From: Chamaesiphon sp. GL140_3_metabinner_129_sub
GTDB taxonomy: Bacteria > Cyanobacteriota > Cyanobacteriia > Cyanobacteriales > Chamaesiphonaceae
NCBI GenBank assembly: GCA_025358725.1
Contig: JANYIT010000199.1
Coordinates: 1 to 33,350 of the forward strand
DNA: 33,350 nt
Direction: 5' to 3'
The notes beneath the pieces were generated by a model. The model ran no database searches. It was given only the letters and a program-made list of their open reading frames with translations, and was not told the DNA's origin. A program made the position numbers and the translations under genes. Below are positions 1 through 8,582 of the stretch, piece after piece (positions within the stretch are counted from its first letter, which is position 1; every line of letters begins with the position of its first letter).

Positions 1-136
1 ATGCTTAAAGGCTCAAAACCCTTGTACTCGATCGCTTGAATCCCTCGATCGAGCGAAAATCTTTGCAACAGAACCATCCTTTAGCAAGGATTTCAGCCTT
101 TAGAGCAACACCATGGACTAATTCAGCAAGCCCTAG

Positions 137-1312
137 TTAATGACGATCGAGATGATTAACGTCAAAGGATTGAGCAAATACTTTGGCTGGATGTTTGATA
201 TTCTCGATCGGTTGGCGAGTATCAGTAATCAACCAATCCAATGAAGCTGCTTTCATATCGATCGTTGCACCATCTTTGTCTACACAATATCGGCCGAACA
301 CTAATTTGTCAGTCAGATCCACATCAGAAGCAATCCGGGAATATTCAAAGATCACACTGTTATTGATGTGAGCACCACTACAGATATGGCAATTACGCCC
401 GATCATTGCTGGTCCCGTAATTTTGGCTCCATCTTCAATCTTGGTCATCCCACCAATATAAACAGGGCCAGTAATATCTACTTTATCCCAATTAACAGCC
501 ACATTAATTCCCGTGTAAATCCCTGGGGCTACTTCAGTTCCAGGAATTGGCACGTTCTTAACTTCACCCATTAAGACACTGCGAATTGCTTGCCAATAGT
601 CAGGGACTTTCCCGATATCCACCCATTGAAAGTCCATCGGAATCGCATAAAAAGGCGCACCCATTTCCACTAATTTAGGAAATAAATCGCCCCCAATATC
701 ATACTCCTGACCGGAAGGAATATAATTCAAGACTTCTGGCTCAAAAATATAAATCCCCGTATTAATATTCGTACTCAGGGCTTCTGCTACTGTCGGTTTT
801 TCTTGGAAAGCTTGAACTCTACCATCTTCATCAGTCACAACTACCCCATAGCTCGAAACTTCATCACGAGGTACTGATTTTGTGACAATCGTCGCCAGGG
901 AGCCTTTTTCTCGATGCCATTTTACCGCAGCGGTAAGGTCGAGATCGATCAGTGCATCGCCACACAATACCACGAAGGTATCATCAAAGAAGGGGTAGAA
1001 ATCCTGAATCCGCCGCATCCCGCCAGCAGAACCCATTGCCTGTCCTTCTAATTCGCCATCCTCACGAATCTTTCCTTCAAAGGAATAAGCAATCTGGACA
1101 CCAAATCGTTGTCCATCGTGGAAATAACTTTCAATTTCCTTGGCAAGATGGCTGACATTGACCATGATTTCGGTGAAATCATGCTGCTTGAGCAAGTCTA
1201 CCAGAAACTCCATTACAGGCTTATGCAAAATGGGAATTAATGGTTTGGGAATAGTGTAGGTAATTGGCTGCACGCGCGTGCCTTTACCAGCAGCCAGAAT
1301 CATTGCTTTCAT
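137..1312 (-). CDS. NDP-sugar synthase / sugar-phosphate nucleotidyltransferase with left-handed beta-helix tail
   Basis: This 391-aa protein should join a sugar 1-phosphate to an NTP, giving an activated sugar for polysaccharide or glycan synthesis in the cytoplasm. Residues 1-25 hold the nucleotidyltransferase signature: AAGKGTR, then a PKPLIPI segment for sugar-phosphate binding. A Rossmann-like catalytic domain fills about residues 1-240, with LCGDAL near residue 117 as the metal-binding region. From about residue 265 there are hexapeptide-type repeats (GPVYIGG, GPAMIGRNCHI) typical of a left-handed beta-helix. The family includes mannose-1-phosphate guanylyltransferase and glucose-1-phosphate thymidylyl/uridylyltransferases; the exact nucleotide and sugar cannot be read from sequence. 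The start codon ATG fits the family N-terminus (MKAMILAAG). It lies 95 bp downstream of scpA on the same strand, with galE further upstream, so a sugar-nucleotide cluster is possible. Confidence 0.9.
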   Translation of the reverse strand: MKAMILAAGKGTRVQPITYTIPKPLIPILHKPVMEFLVDLLKQHDFTEIMVNVSHLAKEIESYFHDGQRFGVQIAYSFEGKIREDGELEGQAMGSAGGMRRIQDFYPFFDDTFVVLCGDALIDLDLTAAVKWHREKGSLATIVTKSVPRDEVSSYGVVVTDEDGRVQAFQEKPTVAEALSTNINTGIYIFEPEVLNYIPSGQEYDIGGDLFPKLVEMGAPFYAIPMDFQWVDIGKVPDYWQAIRSVLMGEVKNVPIPGTEVAPGIYTGINVAVNWDKVDITGPVYIGGMTKIEDGAKITGPAMIGRNCHICSGAHINNSVIFEYSRIASDVDLTDKLVFGRYCVDKDGATIDMKAASLDWLITDTRQPIENIKHPAKVFAQSFDVNHLDRH

Positions 1313-1407
1313 ATTAAATTTTGGATACTTAAAATCTCTGTTTTAATCTACTGTAACAGCGATCGATTGATACCTGCACCACCCAAATCCCCAATGCTGA
1401 GAGATGG

Positions 1408-2250
1408 CTAGTTCATATCTACCGATTCTTGATGCAGTCTACGAATAGTCAGGGTTTGATAAAACTCTGTTTGTTCTAGCTCAACTTTTGATTGAGCCGA
1501 TAATAGTAATAGTGCCCAAAATATCCCCACTCGATCATGATTTTCGCCATGATGTTGTCCTGGAGCGGGGGGGAATTTATCAGACCAGAGATTTACGAGG
1601 TCTTCCAGAGTCCATGAATCGGTTTCACTAGTATATGTAACCAGAAATCCGGCGACCAGTTCCGCCATTTCGGTCAAATTCTCGTCGTGAGCCAGCCCCG
1701 CAATCGTTTGGGTAGCTTGCTTTACTGACATGACTTTACCCCTGATGGAGCGACGGCGAGAGGTTGGCTCGGCAATTTTATCAGCAATTTGGCGGAGCTG
1801 CTGGATCAGATCTTGGAGTGTGACCGGACGAGTTTGGGGTGGGGGAGAGGTGAGTCGGCGGCGAATATGTCGCTCCAAGTTGCGGGGCAACCCAGATGTC
1901 GTAATGGTTTCAAAATCCAGATCTTCTTCAACGAAGTCGAAATCTTCGGCTTGAGATTGACTCTGTTCGAGGCTCTGAGCTTTGAGTAAGACCAGCATTG
2001 CCGCCCACAAAAACGCTTGCCCCGATTGGGAAAGGTTGGCTTGCTTGTGTGCTAGCGATGCATCCGCTTGCAATGGTAATTTACTGAGATGCAGATCGAT
2101 CGCATCGATAACTTTGACATCCCAAGGATCGATTTCGCCCCGTTGTGCAAGATCGATCAGCATGGCAATTCCCATCTGAGCAAGGGTGTGTGGATCGACT
2201 TGAGGTTCGACGAAAGGGGAGATGCTATCCCGTCGCGGAGTTGATACCAT
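1408..2250 (-). CDS. scpA: Segregation and condensation protein A (ScpA)
   Basis: This 280-aa protein is the kleisin subunit of the bacterial SMC-ScpAB condensin, which organises and segregates the chromosome. The N-terminal part has the ScpA family pattern: an IDLAQRGEIDPWDVKVIDAI segment (about residues 32-51), followed by a helical region with FLWAAMLVLLKAQSL. The middle is acidic (QAEDFDFVEEDLDFE) and probably disordered. The C-terminal part, about 200-275, looks like the winged-helix that binds the SMC head (VGIFWALLLLSAQSKVELEQ). Length matches cyanobacterial ScpA. No scpB or smc is in the window. It sits between galE (90 bp upstream) and the NDP-sugar synthase, all on the minus strand. 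Confidence 0.9.
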   Translation of the reverse strand: MVSTPRRDSISPFVEPQVDPHTLAQMGIAMLIDLAQRGEIDPWDVKVIDAIDLHLSKLPLQADASLAHKQANLSQSGQAFLWAAMLVLLKAQSLEQSQSQAEDFDFVEEDLDFETITTSGLPRNLERHIRRRLTSPPPQTRPVTLQDLIQQLRQIADKIAEPTSRRRSIRGKVMSVKQATQTIAGLAHDENLTEMAELVAGFLVTYTSETDSWTLEDLVNLWSDKFPPAPGQHHGENHDRVGIFWALLLLSAQSKVELEQTEFYQTLTIRRLHQESVDMN

Positions 2251-2340
2251 GATTAAGATTCAGTGTAGATGCAGCTTAATTGTTGACTCTACAGCAAATT
2301 CAGCCTAATTTATGTTGCAAGATCCAATCTTTTATGGTTT

Positions 2341-3357
2341 CTAGCTTTTACTGATGAGATCTGGGACGGTGATCGAATGAGAATTTAATTTTTTTTCCCA
2401 AGCAAATGCAGTTCGGACAATCAGATCGAGATCGTTAAATCGAGGTAGCCATCCCAGCGTTTGGGTAATCTGTTTGGCAGAAGCAATCACACAAGCGGGG
2501 TCTCCAGCACGGCGTTCGGCTTCGATCACGGTGAAATCAACACCAGAGATCTCTTTAACTTTTTCGATGACTTGACGGACACTATAACCCTGTCCATAGC
2601 CACAATTGAGAATCTGACTGGGAACATCGCGATTGAGATAGGTGAGCGCGTCAATGTGCGCTCTGGCGAGATCGTCAACATGAATATAATCACGAATACC
2701 CGTTCCATCTGGAGTGTCAAAATCAGTTCCAAAGATGCTAACGTGCGGACGCTTGCCTAACGCCGCATCACAAGCGACCTTGATCAGATGACTAGCTTTT
2801 TTACCTGCTTGCCCCAGTGTGCCACCAACTTCGGCACCAGCGACATTAAAGTAGCGCAGAATCACGTACCTGAAGTCGGAAGCAATCGCATAGTCCCTAA
2901 TTAAACGTTCGCTCATCAGTTTAGAACTGCCGTAGGGATTGAGCGGTTGTGGGAGCGTATTTTCAGTAATTGGGTTGTCTGCTGGTTGTCCATAGACAGC
3001 CGCAGTACTGGAGAAGATAAATTTATTTACGCCAAATTGCTGGCAGCAGTGGAGCAGATTTAAAGTATTTGCAGTATTGTTGCTGTAGTAAGCGAGCGGT
3101 TCAATGACTGAATCAGGGACAGAAATACTCGCAGCAAAGTGTAAGACTGCATCAAAGTCGTGTTCGGCAAAGACTTGTGCTAGCTGGTGTCGATCGGCCA
3201 ACTCACCTAGAGCCAATTTACCATAAGTGATCGCACTAGCCGTTCCGGTAGAGAGATTGTCATAGACAACGATATCGTATCCGGCTTCACCTAGTTGTTT
3301 GATCGTATGAGAACCTATATAGCCAGCACCACCTGTCACCAAAATTTGCTTTTTCAT
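2341..3357 (-). CDS. galE: UDP-glucose 4-epimerase
   Basis: This 338-aa short-chain dehydrogenase-type epimerase interconverts UDP-glucose and UDP-galactose using bound NAD. The NAD-binding GxxGxxG (TGGAGYIGSH) is at residues 8-17. The catalytic Ser-Tyr-Lys set is visible as FSSTAAVYG near 115-123 and YGSSK near 142-146. DYIHVDDLARAH near 225 and LNCGYGQGYSV near 250 are family motifs of GalE rather than dTDP-glucose dehydratase. Length is normal for GalE. The ATG start gives MKKQILVTGG, the expected N-terminus. The gene lies upstream of scpA and the NDP-sugar synthase on the same strand. Confidence 0.94.
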   Translation of the reverse strand: MKKQILVTGGAGYIGSHTIKQLGEAGYDIVVYDNLSTGTASAITYGKLALGELADRHQLAQVFAEHDFDAVLHFAASISVPDSVIEPLAYYSNNTANTLNLLHCCQQFGVNKFIFSSTAAVYGQPADNPITENTLPQPLNPYGSSKLMSERLIRDYAIASDFRYVILRYFNVAGAEVGGTLGQAGKKASHLIKVACDAALGKRPHVSIFGTDFDTPDGTGIRDYIHVDDLARAHIDALTYLNRDVPSQILNCGYGQGYSVRQVIEKVKEISGVDFTVIEAERRAGDPACVIASAKQITQTLGWLPRFNDLDLIVRTAFAWEKKLNSHSITVPDLISKS

Positions 3358-3438
3358 CGGGTCGGATTATGTACGTCGTATTTATAGTACCCAGTTATTT
3401 CGACTGACCCGAACAGCTTAACACCCTCCCAGCCAAAA

Positions 3439-3915
3439 CTACTTCCACCGTTTGGCTAATAATTGTTCCTCCAGAGCGGCGATGCGATTATAAGCAGCCG
3501 TCAGTTGAGCTGTTAATCGCTGGATTTGAATTTGCGGAGCTAAATCTTGCTCTTTGATCTGATGGTGACTAATTTCGACACCACTGCTATCGATCAAAAT
3601 GTCCTGTTGCGCGATGATCCATTCTGCTGGATCGTGACGATAATTGGAGCTGCTAGGCACATCTGCATATCCATGATTACGATAGCTAATGCCATCTTGA
3701 CGTAGAGATCGAGTCTCGTTACCATGAAATCGGTGCGGCTCTTCACTGTTGAGCGGATGTTTAATCGATGTTTCTTCGCCACCGACGATCTGCTGTCGAG
3801 TCTGATGGAGAGAGGCTGCTCGTTGGCGGATGTTCTCTTGCTGAGCATCGAGAATTTGGTAGATTCGATCGACCTTGCGTGTCAAAATACTAATCTGTTG
3901 TTGAATTGAATCCAT
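3439..3915 (-). CDS. Hypothetical protein with terminal coiled coils
   Basis: I do not recognise a family for this 158-aa protein. The N-terminal 45 residues (MDSIQQQISILTRKVDRIY...) have a heptad-like pattern that suggests a coiled coil. The middle (about 50-105) is polar, rich in His, Ser and Asn, and probably disordered. The C-terminal 30 residues (QIQRLTAQLTAAYNRIAAL) form a second amphipathic helix with leucines spaced like a short zipper. No signal peptide or membrane segment is visible. The gene begins 81 bp upstream of the galE start and runs in the same direction. Codon and base use match its neighbours, so I accept it as real. A scaffold or dimeric adaptor role is only inference. 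Confidence 0.7.
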   Translation of the reverse strand: MDSIQQQISILTRKVDRIYQILDAQQENIRQRAASLHQTRQQIVGGEETSIKHPLNSEEPHRFHGNETRSLRQDGISYRNHGYADVPSSSNYRHDPAEWIIAQQDILIDSSGVEISHHQIKEQDLAPQIQIQRLTAQLTAAYNRIAALEEQLLAKRWK

Positions 3916-4155
3916 TTTTAGCTTGAAATAACTTTGCCTAATCCTAGATAGTAAATCAATATTTCTTGACTTATTGCTGAATTATTTAACTTTTGCGAAG
4001 AATTTGGTCGCAAATTATTAATCATAGCTATTGGCTATTATTAATAATTTGGGTATATTTAATTAAGTTCAATAAGTGTTTACGTATCAGCAGATACTAG
4101 TCAGAGATAGATAATAAGTAAAGTTAGTCACTTCCCAGGGAGAATTGTTAGAAAA

Positions 4156-4785
4156 ATGCTAGAAATTCAGGACTTTTTTTCAGCTTGTGTGGGTACGTGG
4201 ACAAGTGAACGGACTTATCATTACCCACTTCAGCACGAAGTAGAACGCTCATATACTGAATTTAATGTTGCAGCATTAACATCAACTGAAAAACATCAAA
4301 TTTCTTCAGCTTATCTACCAGTTGGGGCTATTTCAGATCCAAGTGAGATCGATCGATCTCCAGGATTTTGGATCGGTTTTGATACAGTGTCCGAAAAAGG
4401 CGAACGAGTTTCTATGAACTTGAAAGCTCTATTTGTACCAGATCGATCGATCTTCGCTCCCGATCTTTTACCGACAGATCCACTGGCTCCAGCTACCCCC
4501 CTAGCTGCTGAAATTCTCGACAGTACCGAAGTCATCAGGGGCTTGTATCTCCGAGATGAAGGCTATTCCGAAACTGGGGCAATTACTGGACGGTTTACTT
4601 ATTTACCCAGTCGTCAAACACTGGAATTAGTGACATATTACAGTCGATCGGTCGCAGTCGATCAACTGCGGTTGATTTCGCCGCACTCCCGACTACGCAC
4701 CATCGTGACATACCAACGCCCCCCAGTAGGTGAAGTCCCAACGGTGATTAACTTAGTTGGGTTCGGATTGGAACAAAAGTCATAG
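4156..4785 (+). CDS. CpcS/CpeS-family phycobiliprotein lyase
   Basis: This 209-aa protein resembles the lipocalin-like CpcS/CpeS lyases, which attach phycocyanobilin (or phycoerythrobilin) to a cysteine of phycobiliprotein subunits. The start MLEIQDFFSACVGTWTSERTYHY matches the family N-terminus, in which a helix leads to a conserved 'G-W-x-S-x-R-T-x-H' stretch. Later strands include GFWIGFD (about residues 72-78), GLYLRDEGYSETG (about 128-140) and a final strand LRLISPHSRLRTIV near 176-189 that corresponds to the conserved Arg-rich C-terminal strand. A bilin-specific subtype (CpcS, CpcU, CpeS, CpeU) cannot be chosen from the sequence. It is a single-gene unit with about 240 bp of AT-rich DNA upstream. 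No phycobilisome structural gene is nearby. Confidence 0.78.
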   Translation: MLEIQDFFSACVGTWTSERTYHYPLQHEVERSYTEFNVAALTSTEKHQISSAYLPVGAISDPSEIDRSPGFWIGFDTVSEKGERVSMNLKALFVPDRSIFAPDLLPTDPLAPATPLAAEILDSTEVIRGLYLRDEGYSETGAITGRFTYLPSRQTLELVTYYSRSVAVDQLRLISPHSRLRTIVTYQRPPVGEVPTVINLVGFGLEQKS

Positions 4786-4789
4786 AGAG

Positions 4790-4868
4790 GGGTAATGGGT
4801 AATGGGTAAATCTCCATTACACAAACGACCCTAAAACCTAAAGTCTAAAGCCTAAAGCCTAAAGCCTA
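4790..4868. repeat. Heptanucleotide tandem arrays (GGGTAAT)n and (CTAAAGC)n
   Basis: Between the stop codons of the convergent lyase and pdxH genes there are two different 7-bp tandem arrays. Positions 4790-4809 hold nearly three units of GGGTAAT. Positions 4831-4868 hold about five units of CTAAAGC with small variations. The period of seven is exact across the units. Confidence 0.85.
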
Positions 4869-4870
4869 CT

Positions 4871-5509
4871 TCAGGGTGCAAGCCTATCGATTTGCCAATT
4901 TCCAGCTACCAATTGATACCGGAGCCTGTCGTGTAAACGACTCGGACGACCTTGCCAAAACTCAATTTCTTGGGGGATAACACGCACACCACCCCAGTGA
5001 GGGGGTTTGGGGATTTCGCGATTTTGGTATTCGGTTGCTAATTGTTGTAGCTTTTGTTCTAGTACGGATCGATCGTCAATAATCACACTTTGCTCGGAAG
5101 CCCAAGCACCCAGTTGACTACTGACTGGACGGCTATGAAAATAGCCTGTAGCTTCTGCTTCCGAGACAAATTCTACTTTACCCTCAATCCGAACTTGACG
5201 TTCCAAATCGCCCCAGAGGAAGACTAGAGCTGCATAAGGACAATTTTGTAGTTCGGTACCTTTTTGGCTATTGTAATTGGTGTAGAAGACAAATCCTCGA
5301 TCGTCAAAACCTTTGAGCAGCACAATTCGCGCTGACGGTTTACCCTCAGCCGTTACCGTCGCCACAGTCATCGCATTGGGTTCTAATATGTCCGCAGCAA
5401 TAGCTTGATCGAACCACAGCTTAAACTGCTGGTAAGGGTTGGCAACAACATCTGATTCTAGTAATCCAGCCTGGGCGTAGTTTTTGCGTAAATCAGCGAT
5501 TTTAGTCAT
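4871..5509 (-). CDS. pdxH: Pyridoxamine/pyridoxine 5'-phosphate oxidase
   Basis: This FMN enzyme oxidises pyridoxine or pyridoxamine 5'-phosphate to pyridoxal 5'-phosphate. Family motifs are clear across its 212 residues: RIVLLKGFD near 60, FYTNYNSQKG near 74-83 (FMN binding), ERQVRIEG near 103, SRPVSSQLGAWASEQS near 125-140, PHWGG near 173 and EFWQGRPSRLHDR near 187. It ends in RLAP as is usual. The reading frame stays open to 5557, but the extra 16 codons are encoded by a (GGATGGT)n heptamer array. Homologues begin close to the inner ATG at 5509, so I place the start there. It follows ppk2 on the same strand with about 60 bp between them. Confidence 0.95.
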   Translation of the reverse strand: MTKIADLRKNYAQAGLLESDVVANPYQQFKLWFDQAIAADILEPNAMTVATVTAEGKPSARIVLLKGFDDRGFVFYTNYNSQKGTELQNCPYAALVFLWGDLERQVRIEGKVEFVSEAEATGYFHSRPVSSQLGAWASEQSVIIDDRSVLEQKLQQLATEYQNREIPKPPHWGGVRVIPQEIEFWQGRPSRLHDRLRYQLVAGNWQIDRLAP

Positions 5510-5510
5510 G

Positions 5511-5574
5511 GGATGGTGGATGGTGGATGGTGAATGGTCAATAGTCTTAACTTTCAACTTTTAACTTTCAACTA
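5511..5574. repeat. Heptanucleotide arrays (GGATGGT)4 and (AACTTTC)n
   Basis: The spacer between ppk2 and pdxH holds four units of GGATGGT at 5511-5538 (the last unit has one change). A second array of AACTTTC/AACTTTT follows at about 5549-5574, overlapping the end of ppk2 by a few bases. The first array keeps the pdxH frame open upstream of the true start and can mislead gene callers. Confidence 0.8.
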
Positions 5575-6435
5575 ATTTTCCTGCTCTAGAATTTTCTTGG
5601 CAGCTAGTAATTGGTCTTTTTGGGCGGCACTAATTTGAGGATAGGCGAGATTTAGTTGTTGGAGACGACTACAGATAATATCAGCGACAGCGAGACGAGT
5701 AAACCACTTGCGATCGGCAGGAATAATATACCAAGGCGCAACATCTGTACTAGTATGGTTAAACATATCTGTATAAGCAGCTTGATAATCATCCCAGTAG
5801 GCACGTTCCTTGAGATCGTCAGCACTAAATTTCCAGTGTTTTTCTGGGGCATTAATTCGCTCTAGAAACCTTTTTTTCTGCTCAGATTTGGAGACATGCA
5901 GAAAAAATTTGATGATGATAGTACCATTATTCGTTAAATACCGTTCAAAGTCATTAATTTCTTGAAACCGTTGGTGCCAAATCTGTGGAAGATCAACATG
6001 CGGTAATTGTTGCGCAGTGAGTAATTCGGGATGGACGCGGACAATTAATGTTTCTTCATAGTACGATCGATTAAAGATCCCAATCCGGCCACGTTCGGGC
6101 AAGCATTTATGAATCCGCCACAGATAATCATGGTCTAATTCTTCTCTAGAAGGAGCCTGAAAACTATAGACTTGGCAACCTTGAGGATTGACACCAGACA
6201 TCACATGTTTAATTGTACTGTCTTTGCCCGCTGCATCCATCGCTTGAAAAATAATTAAGACAGAAAATTTATTCTGGGCATAGAGAATATTTTGATATTC
6301 TGCTAATTGAGTAATTCCAGCAGCTAATTTGATTTGGGCAGACTCTTTGCTCTCAAATTGTCCCGTGTCTGCCGAATCGTAATCATGGAGATCGATCTTT
6401 TTTCCTGGTGGAACAATAGTCTTGAGATCGGACAT
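5572..6435 (-). CDS. Polyphosphate kinase 2 family protein (PPK2)
   Basis: This 287-aa cytoplasmic kinase of the PPK2 family transfers phosphate between polyphosphate and nucleotides; many members use polyphosphate to make ADP or ATP from AMP or ADP. The Walker A motif AMDAAGKDS is at residues 65-73 (K71). NPQGCQVYSFQAPS (83-96) and the FNRSYYEETLIVRVHP segment at 121-136 form the Walker B/lid region characteristic of PPK2. WYIIPADRKWFTRLAVADII near 235-254 is the conserved C-terminal motif. A single PPK2 domain of this length fits classes I or III; the YNI/N-terminal style is nearer the AMP/ADP-using class, but I cannot settle it. It begins a minus-strand pair with pdxH and is divergent from sqdB. 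Confidence 0.92.
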   Translation of the reverse strand: MSDLKTIVPPGKKIDLHDYDSADTGQFESKESAQIKLAAGITQLAEYQNILYAQNKFSVLIIFQAMDAAGKDSTIKHVMSGVNPQGCQVYSFQAPSREELDHDYLWRIHKCLPERGRIGIFNRSYYEETLIVRVHPELLTAQQLPHVDLPQIWHQRFQEINDFERYLTNNGTIIIKFFLHVSKSEQKKRFLERINAPEKHWKFSADDLKERAYWDDYQAAYTDMFNHTSTDVAPWYIIPADRKWFTRLAVADIICSRLQQLNLAYPQISAAQKDQLLAAKKILEQEN

Positions 6436-6561
6436 TGCTTTTCTCCTGTGAGCAATCTAGGGATCAACTGCCGAGCGTAAATATCATAACTATTTACTAA
6501 TTTAACGAGTTCTTAACCTTAATTGTGCGCGATCGCGGTTTACTGTTTGCGCTACTCCTGA

Positions 6562-7767
<1,206 letters not shown>

Positions 7768-7770
7768 GGT

Positions 7771-7926
7771 TTAGGCTTTGGGCTTTGGGCTTTAGGCTCA
7801 ATCCACGCTTGCGTTATGCTCATTCCCGATCTTTCAGCTCTAATCTCTCCCTAAAGTCTAAAGCCCAAAACCTAAAGCCTATCTAATCCCGCCCTAAAGC
7901 CTAACACCTAAAGCCTAAAGCCTAAA
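7771..7926. repeat. Heptanucleotide arrays (TTAGGCT/TTGGGCT)n and (CTAAAGC)n flanking a spacer
   Basis: The sqdB-psbU spacer contains TTAGGCT/TTGGGCT units at 7771-7799. The complementary orientation, CTAAAGC-type units, occurs at 7851-7869 and 7893-7926. The two orientations can pair to form a large stem-loop about 150 bp across. The second array abuts the probable psbU promoter region. Confidence 0.82.
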
Positions 7927-7977
7927 TTGCGGTAAGATAATGAAAAATAAGATGCTGTGTTAGGAGAAACATATTTT

Positions 7978-8400
7978 ATGAAACGGTTTGCCCGTCTACT
8001 CGTTGTCTTCAGTCTCTGCTTGACTTGTCTTGTTGGTGTCTCCCAACAAGCAATGGCAGCTAGTTTGAATAGCTCAATGGTTTTTGCTGCCTCCCCATCG
8101 ACTGGAGAAGTGATCACAAATAGTGCCGATAGCAAATTAGGTACAGAATTTGGTAAAAAAATCGATCTAAATAATACAAACGTTCGATCCTTTCGCAAGT
8201 ATCCTGGTCTTTATCCTGCCCTGGCACGGAAAGTAGTAGACAATGCTCCTTACAAGAGTGTAGAAGATGTGTTAAATATTCCTGGTTTAAGCGAAAAGCA
8301 AAAAGAAACGCTCAACGCCAACCTTGACAAATTCACACTAACTGCTGTCGATGATACCTTTACCGAAGGTGGCGATCGCTATAACAATGGTTATTACTAA
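7978..8400 (+). CDS. psbU: Photosystem II 12 kDa extrinsic protein PsbU
   Basis: PsbU is a lumenal subunit that stabilises the oxygen-evolving complex of photosystem II. The 140-aa precursor begins with a Sec signal peptide (basic MKRFAR, hydrophobic core, AMA cleavage site at about residue 27). The mature part holds the conserved helix-hairpin-helix core: [19 protein letters not shown] near 64-82, then [22 protein letters not shown] and a C-terminal LDKFT segment. I chose the ATG at 7978 rather than an upstream in-frame codon because AGGAG lies 11 nt before it (7962-7966) and the signal peptide begins there. A TAAGAT hexamer at 7933-7938 may be the -10 element. A strong terminator follows at 8431. 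Confidence 0.96.
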   Translation: MKRFARLLVVFSLCLTCLVGVSQQAMAASLNSSMVFAASPSTGEVITNSADSKLGTEFGKKIDLNNTNVRSFRKYPGLYPALARKVVDNAPYKSVEDVLNIPGLSEKQKETLNANLDKFTLTAVDDTFTEGGDRYNNGYY

Positions 8401-8430
8401 TAATTATCGGTAATTGCTCGATTTTCATCG

Positions 8431-8458
8431 CCCACCCAGATTCAGGGTGGGATTTTTT
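8431..8458 (+). terminator. Intrinsic terminator of psbU
   Basis: A perfect 7-bp stem (CCCACCC at 8431-8437, GGGTGGG at 8445-8451) with a 7-nt loop is followed by ATTTTTTG. It begins 30 bp after the psbU stop codon. Confidence 0.88.
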
Positions 8459-8484
8459 GTGCCATCGATCGCCGATAATGGGAG

Positions 8485-8518
8485 TTAGGCTTTAGGCTTT
8501 AGGCTTTAGGCTTTAGGG
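8485..8518. repeat. Heptanucleotide array (TTAGGCT)n
   Basis: Nearly five exact units of TTAGGCT lie between the psbU terminator and nadB. It is the reverse-orientation form of the CTAAAGC arrays found elsewhere in the window. Confidence 0.88.
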
Positions 8519-8582
8519 AATAGTCGAGACGCAAGCGTCCTTTAACACCCACAACCCACACCTTTAATGCCTCTACACCTTT

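Noticed and set aside
1-136. Left edge as the end of another gene
   Set aside because: No frame with family similarity or terminator was visible in this short stretch.
7771-8518. Heptamer arrays as a CRISPR array
   Set aside because: Units are 7 bp, contiguous and without spacers; no cas gene is nearby.
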